Positions 1-5,368 of a stretch of DNA of 5,368 bases are shown in pieces. This DNA is from Methylococcaceae bacterium (GTDB lineage Bacteria > Pseudomonadota > Gammaproteobacteria > Methylococcales > Methylomonadaceae). The first letter of the stretch is position 1. The number at the start of each line of letters is the position of its first letter. The DNA lies in NCBI GenBank assembly GCA_947505055.1, contig CANNLO010000339.1:1-5368 (forward strand), written 5' to 3'. A program made the translations under genes and the position numbers. The notes under the pieces were generated by a model, which was not told the origin of the DNA, searched no databases, and saw only the letters and a list, made by a program, of their open reading frames with translations.

Positions 1-748
1 TTACACGCCACAAAAAAAGCCGTATATAAACTCTAAATACTGCCATTAGCCAGAAGAAATTGAGCGCCTTTAATCCATGCTTTTGTTGGGCGCGCCTGAC
101 TTCATGTAATTGTGACAAAGTATTTTGTGGATTGCTACTAATACCGCCCTGCAACATACCTACAGAAATTATGTCAGGTATATAAGCTGCATCTGCCGTT
201 TTTAGCTCCCGCAGCAACAATTCATAATCACCAGCTATTCGAAATGATTCATCAAAATATCCATGCTGTTCAAATAAACTCCATCGATGCATCGTTCCTG
301 GATGCGGAATACTCATAAGCTGCTTAAAACGTTGCTTAACATTACTCCAAACCTCACCCGTTGAATATAATTCATGACCATTTTCACTAAGCAGCATTAT
401 TTTCCCGTAAGCAATATTAATATCAGAAGGCAACTTTACCAGTTGTTGACTCATTTTTTCTAAAACATCAGAATCCCATAAGTAATCATCAGCACCTAAA
501 AAACAAATCCACTCACCTTCTGCTTTTAATAAGCCTTTATTCCATGCATTATAAATACCTTTATCTGGCTCAGAAATCCAATAACTGATTAAAGAATCAT
601 TAGCTTTTAATAATTCAACTGTGCCATCAGTAGAGCCGCCATCTATTATAATAAGCTGTTTATTTAAAAAAGTTTGTTGAGCAACACTTTGAATACATTT
701 CTGTATTGTTGTATTACCGTTAAAAACGGCAACTACAATACTAATCAT
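1..748 (-). CDS. Family 2 glycosyltransferase, WfgS-like (3' end cut by window)
   Basis: This is a cytoplasmic GT-A fold glycosyltransferase that probably transfers a sugar from a nucleotide-sugar donor to a lipid-linked glycan. I translated 249 codons with no stop, and the frame runs off the left edge. Visible motifs are the N-terminal strand SIVVAVFNG (residues 3-11), the nucleotide-binding IIDGGSTDGT (34-43), SEPDKGIYNAWNKG (59-72), the metal-binding GADD (85-88, in the DXD position), IPHPGT (147-152) and GDYELLLRE (173-181) near the expected catalytic base. GGSTDGT followed by SEPDKGIY is the signature of the WfgS/WfeV-type GT2 subgroup, whose members are about 250 residues long, so little should be missing. 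The C-terminus (about 229-247) is hydrophobic and basic, suggesting membrane association. I chose the ATG at 748 because the motif then starts where it usually does. An in-frame ATG at 760 adds MSQI, and neither start has a good ribosome binding site. Acceptor and donor cannot be read from sequence. Confidence 0.9.
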   Translation of the reverse strand, partial: MISIVVAVFNGNTTIQKCIQSVAQQTFLNKQLIIIDGGSTDGTVELLKANDSLISYWISEPDKGIYNAWNKGLLKAEGEWICFLGADDYLWDSDVLEKMSQQLVKLPSDINIAYGKIMLLSENGHELYSTGEVWSNVKQRFKQLMSIPHPGTMHRWSLFEQHGYFDESFRIAGDYELLLRELKTADAAYIPDIISVGMLQGGISSNPQNTLSQLHEVRRAQQKHGLKALNFFWLMAVFRVYIRLFLWRV

Positions 749-827
749 AATTTGGCTCATAAATATGCTTCAAATAACACTTTAAGATGCATTATCATTA
801 ACAACTATCGTAATGTGTTTTGAATAA
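749..827. other. Intergenic gap, no confident signal
   Basis: This 79-bp AT-rich gap separates the kinase-methyltransferase stop (TAG at 828-830) from the glycosyltransferase start. It holds the alternative start at 760 and a loose inverted repeat (769-780 with 815-824) with a two-base insertion, a long loop and no T-run. On the minus strand there is a GATAAT near the middle, but no acceptable -35 box at 16-18 bp. I see nothing here that breaks or starts transcription with confidence. Confidence 0.4.
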
Positions 828-2117
828 CTATTTAACTGCGTAAAATAAACTGCGACCCCTTTCAGATAATCCAATATTAGAAATCACTGTAAATCCAGCT
901 TTTCGCAAATTTTCTTCAGCCTCAAAATCTGATTCGTGACCCTCATAAATAACTTCATTATGACGAGCAAGAAAAGACCAAAGTCGGCTTTTATCTTTTA
1001 CCCAATGCATCACAGAAAGCGCAGAAACTATATCATATCCACTTAAAGTTTCTTCCCAACTATTAGGATCATCTAAATTCAACTGTCTAAATTCCGCCTC
1101 TACATCAAACGCTTGAGACACTAAAGAAGCTGCTTTTACAATTTCATAATCAACATCAAGCCCAAGACAAGATAAGGCTCCATTCAATTTTACATGGGTT
1201 GATAAAAGCCCGAGATTACACCCTAACTCTAAAAATCTTTTGCCCCTGAAATCGATCACATGCATAATACTTTCCCATCGAAGAAGCCAAGGCCTTTCCC
1301 CTGGAAAATTAATTCCTGCAATATCAATTGAATAATAAGCGACTGGAACACCAGGTGCGGATGCATTTGAGTAAGCAGCAATATCCCAAGCCTCAGCTAA
1401 TTTTATTAAATTATTGTCTTTCAATAATGCCACTCGAGCTTTTAAAGAGCTTGAAAGTACTTGCTTTTGAGATTTAAAAACAACTGATATAGCTAATTTT
1501 CTCAATACTTCAAAACCAGCAACTACAGGCCAAATTATTTGAACGTTACGCGCTCTCCATAGCAAAGAAGCATCTGACCAACGAGCAAAAGCTCCAACAC
1601 CAAAAAAATCTCTCAAAACACAATATACTGGATTAGCTAAAGAAGCTTGATCAAAATCGAAACAACTAATTGCACCCTCTAAATTGCGTCCAATATTTTT
1701 AAAATGCAAATCTCCATGAGAACACCCCAATTTATTTATCTTCCAGACAAATTTAACGACTTGAATAAAATCTTTTAAACTTTCACGAGGAGCACCAAAC
1801 GTTGGGTCATATATAGGCAAAGCAGATATGGAGGACATTTCTAACATCTCCCAACCATCAATACGGCTGTAATTAATTGGAACTGGAACACCAGATACAG
1901 ATGATAAGTGACTGAGTATGAGAAACTCATCCTCTAACGTATTTAATTTACCCCTCATCGAGGCTGGAGTTAGACGCCTAATCTTGAAAACTGACTTTCC
2001 AGACAAATAAATTCTACAATCAGAACTATAAAGACTAACACTTAATAGTTTAGCATCATCCCCAATCTCTCGGGTGACAAACTCATTCCATTCATTTTGT
2101 TCTTTTTTATAGTTCAT
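828..2117 (-). CDS. Two-domain kinase-methyltransferase fusion, WbdD-like activities in reversed order
   Basis: This 429-residue cytoplasmic protein has two domains. Residues about 20-200 look like a protein-kinase/aminoglycoside-phosphotransferase fold: VFKIRR supplies a candidate ATP lysine (K45), LEDEF (61-65) a candidate helix-C glutamate, HGDLHFKN (134-141) the catalytic loop with D136 and N141, and DFD (154-156) the metal-binding motif. I see no clear glycine-rich loop. After a helical linker (about 200-245), residues 250-429 form a class I SAM methyltransferase: FLELGCNLG (295-303) is motif I, GLDVD (319-323) carries the acidic ribose-binding residue D321, YDIVSALSVMHWV (361-373) is the post-I strand region, and SERGRSLFYA (418-427) is a typical end. 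WbdD of E. coli O8/O9a joins methyltransferase and kinase to cap O-antigen, but has the methyltransferase first and a C-terminal coiled coil, absent here. I infer that it phosphorylates and/or methylates a sugar of the glycan. It starts 4 bp after the upstream glycosyltransferase, so the two are probably co-transcribed. Its own ribosome binding site is weak. Domain calls are firm, the substrate is unknown. Confidence 0.88.
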   Translation of the reverse strand: MNYKKEQNEWNEFVTREIGDDAKLLSVSLYSSDCRIYLSGKSVFKIRRLTPASMRGKLNTLEDEFLILSHLSSVSGVPVPINYSRIDGWEMLEMSSISALPIYDPTFGAPRESLKDFIQVVKFVWKINKLGCSHGDLHFKNIGRNLEGAISCFDFDQASLANPVYCVLRDFFGVGAFARWSDASLLWRARNVQIIWPVVAGFEVLRKLAISVVFKSQKQVLSSSLKARVALLKDNNLIKLAEAWDIAAYSNASAPGVPVAYYSIDIAGINFPGERPWLLRWESIMHVIDFRGKRFLELGCNLGLLSTHVKLNGALSCLGLDVDYEIVKAASLVSQAFDVEAEFRQLNLDDPNSWEETLSGYDIVSALSVMHWVKDKSRLWSFLARHNEVIYEGHESDFEAEENLRKAGFTVISNIGLSERGRSLFYAVK

Positions 2118-2121
2118 AAAT

Positions 2122-2901
2122 TTAAATTGCTGGACGCCTTAAGTAGAGGCTGTGATAGAAAAAAAACTGGATAAATGCAGCATACCGAAATATTAGAGGT
2201 TTATATGGACAGTTTTTCCAGAATATCTTTCGCATTGCTAAAATATGTTCTTTTCGAGGTGATCGCGATAATCCTTTGGAATTATCGCGATAGGCAGTAC
2301 CAACTTTACCTGAAAAATGCCACGTACAAAGTTTGGCAAGTCGAATTTTTAAATCCCAATCTTCATAGATCTTTAAATCCAGATTATAGCCACCGACTGC
2401 GAGAAAATCCTTTCGTGACACAAGATAGTCCCTTGGGATAAACCCATTTAGACGGCTAATATGAAAATATAGATCGCCTTCTCTCAATTGTCTTTTGCTA
2501 GAAACTAGCCATATGTCCTGGCTATTTTCCTTAACTCTCATTACATTTGAAAAAGCTATACTTCGATCACAATTTGCAAGAATAGTCGCTGCTTCTGAAG
2601 CCAGTTTGCCACTATCATAGTAATAATCATCCGCATCTAAAGTTGTGATAAATGTACTTTTGCCATGTGAAATTGCCTGATTTCGACTAGCTGAAACCCC
2701 TAGTGTGGTTTTGTTCTGAATCAAAGTAATTTTACCTTCGCGAACGTATGGTTCAAGAATTACAAGAGAGTCGTCTGTAGATGCATCATCCACAACTATG
2801 ATCTCTTGTGGTAAGAGTGTTTGAGAGAAAACACTTTCCAAGCATTGCGTTAAAAAACGCCCGTTGTTGTAATTGGCAATAATCACATCAATTGTAATCA
2901 T
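2122..2901 (-). CDS. Family 2 glycosyltransferase
   Basis: This is a complete 259-residue GT-A fold glycosyltransferase, expected at the cytoplasmic face of the inner membrane in glycan assembly. In order it shows IDVIIANYNNGRFL (residues 4-17), VVDDASTDDS (36-45) for nucleotide binding, TLGVSASRNQAI (66-77), the metal-binding DADD (89-92), VGGYNLDL (169-176) and YEDWDLKIRLA (179-189), where the ED pair matches the usual catalytic base region. The C-terminus (about 238-255) is aromatic and hydrophobic with basic residues, and may be a membrane anchor or amphipathic helix. The ATG at 2901 places the first motif as expected for the family, but no clear Shine-Dalgarno precedes it. It lies 70 bp after the FkbM gene, across a hairpin, and 4 bp before the kinase-methyltransferase. 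Its motifs differ clearly from those of the glycosyltransferase at the left edge, so the two are not recent duplicates. The linkage it makes cannot be predicted. Confidence 0.93.
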   Translation of the reverse strand: MITIDVIIANYNNGRFLTQCLESVFSQTLLPQEIIVVDDASTDDSLVILEPYVREGKITLIQNKTTLGVSASRNQAISHGKSTFITTLDADDYYYDSGKLASEAATILANCDRSIAFSNVMRVKENSQDIWLVSSKRQLREGDLYFHISRLNGFIPRDYLVSRKDFLAVGGYNLDLKIYEDWDLKIRLAKLCTWHFSGKVGTAYRDNSKGLSRSPRKEHILAMRKIFWKNCPYKPLIFRYAAFIQFFFYHSLYLRRPAI

Positions 2902-2913
2902 AAATATCAGTTT

Positions 2914-2942
2914 GTTATAAAGGCTGAGATAATTAAAGTAAA
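2914..2942 (-). promoter_or_regulatory. Possible sigma-70 promoter before the glycosyltransferase gene
   Basis: Reading the minus strand, TTTACT (2942-2937) matches four of six bases of the -35 consensus. TATAAC (2919-2914) matches five of six of the -10, with an ideal 17-bp spacer. Transcription would start near 2907, only about six bases before the ATG at 2901, giving a nearly leaderless message, which weakens the case. The -35 overlaps one arm of the adjacent hairpin. AT-rich DNA gives such matches by chance. Confidence 0.25.
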
Positions 2943-2971
2943 AAAAGGCAGCAGCCCCTAATACTTTAATT
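2931..2971 (-). terminator. Hairpin with T-run just after the FkbM gene; possible terminator or attenuator
   Basis: The arms at 2931-2940 and 2962-2971 form a perfect 10-bp inverted repeat, which abuts the FkbM stop codon (2972-2974). Inside it, on the minus strand, a GGC/GCC stem with a 4-base loop (2956-2947) extends by two G-T pairs and is followed by a run of T (2946-2941), resembling a short intrinsic terminator. The inner stem is short and the outer one is all A-T except one G-C pair, so efficiency is doubtful. If active, it would separate the flippase and FkbM genes from the downstream genes. Confidence 0.4.
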
Positions 2972-3775
2972 TTATTTTAATCCCGATTTCAGTTTGGCCA
3001 CAATATTCTGGTAAGCAAAAATTTCACAATAAAATGGAATATAAGTTTTTATTGGTACCAGGCCATCTGGCAACATTCTATAAAAGTCATAATTAGGTAA
3101 AAACTCCCAAAAATCTTTAAAGAAAACCCTACTTGAAACATTCATTTCATTAAACTCAAAATGTATTAAGTCAATTTTATTTTCTCTAATAAACTGCTCA
3201 AAACCCTTTAAAACTTCCATTTCGTGACCTTCAGTATCAATCTTTAGCAAATGCACTCTTTCAATTTGATATTCATTTGCAAATGCCTCCAATGTAATAA
3301 TTTTAACTTCATGCTCAACAGCTTTTCCTTTATGGATTGTTTCAATTACTTCCTTGTAAAGCGATGCGTGTTCTGAGCCATCTTTATCCGCATAGTCATA
3401 TAGCTTGAGTATCCCCTCGGCACTGCCAACACCTACATTGAAGGTTTTTACATCCAAGCATTCTATATTCTTGATTAATTTTTGATAAGTGCTTGGATGC
3501 GGCTCAAATGAATAAATCTCAGCATTTTGGTTCGATTCCCTCAAAAATTTCGAATAGTTACCTACATTTGCACCAACATCAAAAATCACCCCTTTTCCAA
3601 TTTTAGAAGCATAATGTTTTACGAAATGATCTTCGCCACTAATACTAAGCTTATCTGATTCGAAATTCAAAACCCCAAGCCCTCTCAAACTAAGGTTATA
3701 AAGAAGCTTATTAAATTTATAAAAAAATCTCCTTGCAAACAGTAACCTATATAAATCATACACTAACTTCAGCAT
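2972..3775 (-). CDS. FkbM-family SAM-dependent methyltransferase
   Basis: This is a 267-residue O-methyltransferase of the FkbM family. Members methylate hydroxyl groups of sugars or other small molecules and are common in polysaccharide clusters. Visible motifs are motif I FDVGANVGNYS (65-75), the SAM-ribose region SFEPHPSTY (89-97), the family hallmark LLKIDTEGHEMEVLKG (176-191) and IHFEFNE (204-210). The N-terminal 35 residues are basic and hydrophobic (LYRLLFARRFFYKFNKLL), possibly a membrane-touching helix. The frame opens with a TTG at 3781, but ATG at 3775 is the better start: AGAGG lies 6 bases before it at 3786-3782, and the TTG would sit directly against that site. With this start the gene overlaps the flippase stop by 7 bp (ATGCTGA), typical of translational coupling. 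Base composition is AT-rich, like the 3' part of the flippase. Likely target: a sugar hydroxyl of the glycan (inference). Confidence 0.93.
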   Translation of the reverse strand: MLKLVYDLYRLLFARRFFYKFNKLLYNLSLRGLGVLNFESDKLSISGEDHFVKHYASKIGKGVIFDVGANVGNYSKFLRESNQNAEIYSFEPHPSTYQKLIKNIECLDVKTFNVGVGSAEGILKLYDYADKDGSEHASLYKEVIETIHKGKAVEHEVKIITLEAFANEYQIERVHLLKIDTEGHEMEVLKGFEQFIRENKIDLIHFEFNEMNVSSRVFFKDFWEFLPNYDFYRMLPDGLVPIKTYIPFYCEIFAYQNIVAKLKSGLK

Positions 3776-5103
3776 TTCCAACCTCTTTGAAATATTTTTA
3801 CTATATTTAACGTATTCAGTTTCATGAAAAAGGCCATTCTAGTCTTTTTTGAAAGAATATCGCAAACAAATGCAGCCATAGTTTGCGCAATTACTGTCGC
3901 AATAGCAGCTCCAATCAACCCGTAAATTGGTATCAATACAAAATTCAATATGATATTAATGATTGCACCTGAAAATGTTCTATAAAAAGCAATCCACTGA
4001 AGGTTTTCACTTATTAGCCATCTGCCACTGGCCACACCCAAAAATACAAATACTCCTGCCCATATATGTACCATCAACACTTGTCCGGCTTCTCTATACG
4101 ATTCACCATACAATAACGTTACCAGCCAATCACTCAAAAATGTCATCGGTAATGCTATGGCTATCGCCAACCAAACCATAATCGTATATAAGCGTTGTAA
4201 TCTTGCGTAATACAATTCCTCACTTATTTTTTTTGCATTCACAATAGATGGAAATAGCGACGCAGTGATAATCATCGGAATAAAATACCATACTTCACTT
4301 ATCCTAACTGCTGCGGAAAAAAGCCCGACTTCTCTTTCCCCCAACATTTCCTTGATCATAATCTGGTCAATGCGCATATAGATCATAACCACTAAGCCAC
4401 TAAAAATAAGAGGCCAACTGTCTCTCACTAGTTGCTTGGCAATCGCCCTATTGAAATGACAGTAAAAACTACCGAGCTTTTGGTAACGATAAGCAAGGTA
4501 AAGCGATAGCGCTAGCGTGAACTGATCAACCAGAGTGACCAATACAAACCATATTAAATCGGCGCCTGTGAATATAAAGTACAGCTTTAGAATCGAGGAA
4601 AGCAGGAGTTGTGTCATTTTGCAGATTGACACAAACTTGGAAAGAACTTTGGATTGAAAATAAAAATCGACCACCTCAAACGATTGAAAGATGGCTCCAC
4701 TGGCGATGATGAAAATATATAGATTGGTAAGCCGATCACTGGAGGTGAGTTGCGTAGCCAAGGCAACAGCGCCCAGCATTACCACTGCCCCGCCCAGCTT
4801 TAACCAAAATGCGGTGCCTAAGTAACTGTCTCTCTGCTCCGGCTCTCTCACCAAGTCACGAACGACAATGCCATCCAAGCCCAATTTGGCGATACTGCTA
4901 AACAGGGATGCAAAAGCGATGGCATAGCTGAACACACCAAACTGCTCAGGCCCCAGATAACGCGCAACCCAAATACCCACCAGCAAACCCGCAATCATGC
5001 GCAATATCTGTTCTGCAAACATCCATGAGGTATTTGCAAAATAACGTCGAAATCCTTGATGGGTCTTGACGCTATGAGTGAGGTGTTTTAATCGAGCTAT
5101 CAA
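3769..5103 (-). CDS. Wzx/RfbX-like lipid-linked oligosaccharide flippase
   Basis: This 444-residue polytopic inner-membrane protein belongs to the polysaccharide biosynthesis (RfbX/Wzx, MOP superfamily) exporters, which flip undecaprenyl-linked sugar units to the periplasm. It shows the N-terminal pattern FRRYFANTSW (18-27), then WVARYLGPEQFGVFSY (45-60), the charged RIDQIMIKEMLG (244-255) followed by VGLFSAAVRISE (259-270), LYGESY (331-336) and NFVLIPIYGLIGAAIAT (387-403). Hydrophobic stretches fit 12 or more helices, and the length is normal for the family. The start is TTG at 5103: the frame closes at a TAA (5112-5110) only two codons upstream, and the next in-frame ATG (residue 28) would remove conserved N-terminal residues. 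The ribosome binding site is weak, so low translation is possible. The stop overlaps the FkbM start by 7 bp. GC content falls sharply from the 5' to the 3' part of the gene. I do not assign a symbol because the exported unit is unknown. Confidence 0.93.
   Translation of the reverse strand: MIARLKHLTHSVKTHQGFRRYFANTSWMFAEQILRMIAGLLVGIWVARYLGPEQFGVFSYAIAFASLFSSIAKLGLDGIVVRDLVREPEQRDSYLGTAFWLKLGGAVVMLGAVALATQLTSSDRLTNLYIFIIASGAIFQSFEVVDFYFQSKVLSKFVSICKMTQLLLSSILKLYFIFTGADLIWFVLVTLVDQFTLALSLYLAYRYQKLGSFYCHFNRAIAKQLVRDSWPLIFSGLVVMIYMRIDQIMIKEMLGEREVGLFSAAVRISEVWYFIPMIITASLFPSIVNAKKISEELYYARLQRLYTIMVWLAIAIALPMTFLSDWLVTLLYGESYREAGQVLMVHIWAGVFVFLGVASGRWLISENLQWIAFYRTFSGAIINIILNFVLIPIYGLIGAAIATVIAQTMAAFVCDILSKKTRMAFFMKLNTLNIVKIFQRGWKC
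3776..3786 (-). promoter_or_regulatory. Ribosome binding site deciding the FkbM start
   Basis: On the minus strand AGAGG (3786-3782) is followed by a 6-base spacer and ATG at 3775. It lies inside the last codons of the flippase gene. This spacing supports ATG at 3775 over TTG at 3781. Confidence 0.7.
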
Positions 5104-5137
5104 AATAGATTATCTTTCTGGGGAAATATCATTGTAA

Positions 5138-5181
5138 TTATTAAGCAAGCTAGAGCTATTTCATCGTTCTTGCTCTAATAA
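5138..5181. repeat. Inverted repeat with two competing stems upstream of the flippase gene
   Basis: Arms 5138-5149 and 5169-5181 pair over 12 bp with a single bulged base and a 19-base loop. A second, mutually exclusive stem pairs TAGAGC (5151-5156) with GCTCTA (5172-5177) over a 15-base loop. The structure spans the stop codon (5163-5161) of the upstream gene. No T-run follows on either strand, so it does not look like a simple intrinsic terminator. It could be an RNA processing or stability element, an attenuator or a protein site. Confidence 0.5.
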
Positions 5182-5368
5182 ATCAGAGCACTTGGCTTTA
5201 AGTTTTAATTCAGGTTTTGGATAGCCCGACAGCTCTTTACCTAATTTGAGCATAGGATAAGAATCTTTTAATCGCTTATTAATAGTGTTTAAGATGCCAT
5301 ATAAAACACTCACAGACTCCAAAGCAACAGTCAAATGAGCAACATTTTTATCGGGGTCGTCTGGATAA
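5161..5368 (-). CDS. Unrecognised protein, C-terminal 68 residues only
   Basis: One minus-strand frame is open from the right edge to a TGA at 5163-5161, giving 68 residues. The other two minus-strand frames hit stops soon after the edge. The fragment begins YPDDPDKNVAHL, continues with a helical-looking stretch (LESVSVLYGILNTINKRL) and ends lysine-rich with SDLLEQER. There is no signal peptide, membrane segment or motif I recognise, and the start lies outside the window. It could be the end of a longer gene or a small protein. It precedes the flippase by 57 bp on the same strand, so it may share its transcript, although the inverted repeat at its 3' end could separate them. I assign no function. 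Confidence 0.6.
   Translation of the reverse strand, partial: YPDDPDKNVAHLTVALESVSVLYGILNTINKRLKDSYPMLKLGKELSGYPKPELKLKAKCSDLLEQER

Noticed and set aside
1..3. TTA at the left edge, a minus-strand TAA that could end the leftmost glycosyltransferase
   Set aside because: It is out of frame: the reading frame uses 2-4 as a valine codon and the next codon starts with A, so the gene continues beyond the window.
769..824. Inverted repeat 769-780 with 815-824 as a terminator
   Set aside because: The arms differ by a two-base insertion, the loop is over 30 bases, and no T-run follows on the minus strand.
2175..2441. Open frame on the plus strand, 88 codons
   Set aside because: It lies fully antisense to the glycosyltransferase at 2122-2901, whose motifs are intact, and its translation has no recognisable domain.
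1..2901. The two glycosyltransferases as a recent tandem duplication
   Set aside because: They share only the GT2 fold motifs; GGSTDGT/SEPDKGIY in one against DDASTDDS/DADD/YEDWD in the other place them in different subgroups.
3963..4181. Open frame on the plus strand, 72 codons
   Set aside because: It is antisense to the flippase 3' half and reflects the complement of hydrophobic codons; no domain or ribosome binding site was seen.
5104..5137. Promoter for the flippase using TACAAT or GATAAT as a -10 box
   Set aside because: Neither has a convincing -35 at 16-18 bp, and GATAAT would start transcription at or inside the start codon.
1..5368. CRISPR array, tRNA, rRNA or insertion sequence
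   Set aside because: No regularly spaced repeats, tRNA-like cloverleaf, rRNA-like stretch, transposase motif or paired terminal repeats were seen on either strand.

Overview
The window is part of a surface-polysaccharide (O-antigen, capsule or exopolysaccharide) biosynthesis cluster. The bacterium is probably Gram-negative and most likely a gammaproteobacterium. That guess rests on the style of the flippase N-terminus and on gene content, because no ribosomal or other phylogenetic marker is present. All six coding regions lie on the minus strand, so transcription reads from high to low coordinates.

In transcription order: (1) positions 5368-5161 hold the last 68 codons of a gene I do not recognise. 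(2) After a 57-bp gap with a strong inverted repeat comes a Wzx/RfbX-like flippase (5103-3769). (3) An FkbM-family methyltransferase (3775-2972) follows, with its start overlapping the flippase stop by 7 bp. (4) A 70-bp gap carries a hairpin with a T-run and a possible promoter. (5) A family 2 glycosyltransferase (2901-2122) comes next. (6) Four bases later begins a two-domain protein (2117-828), with an N-terminal small-molecule or sugar kinase-like domain and a C-terminal SAM methyltransferase domain. (7) After a 79-bp gap, a second family 2 glycosyltransferase of WfgS-like type (748-1) runs off the left edge.

The likely joint job, by inference: the two glycosyltransferases add sugars to a lipid-linked oligosaccharide on the cytoplasmic face. 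FkbM O-methylates a hydroxyl, and the kinase-methyltransferase adds phosphate and/or methyl groups. The flippase moves the lipid-linked unit across the inner membrane. No polymerase, chain-length regulator, ABC exporter or nucleotide-sugar gene is visible, so the pathway cannot be completed from this window.

The most notable item is the kinase-methyltransferase fusion. It combines the two activities of the O-antigen chain terminator WbdD, but in reverse order and without a coiled-coil ruler, and it sits next to a Wzx-type flippase rather than an ABC exporter. Secondary points are a sharp base-composition change inside the flippase gene, a candidate transcription break between the FkbM and glycosyltransferase genes, and two competing hairpins upstream of the flippase.
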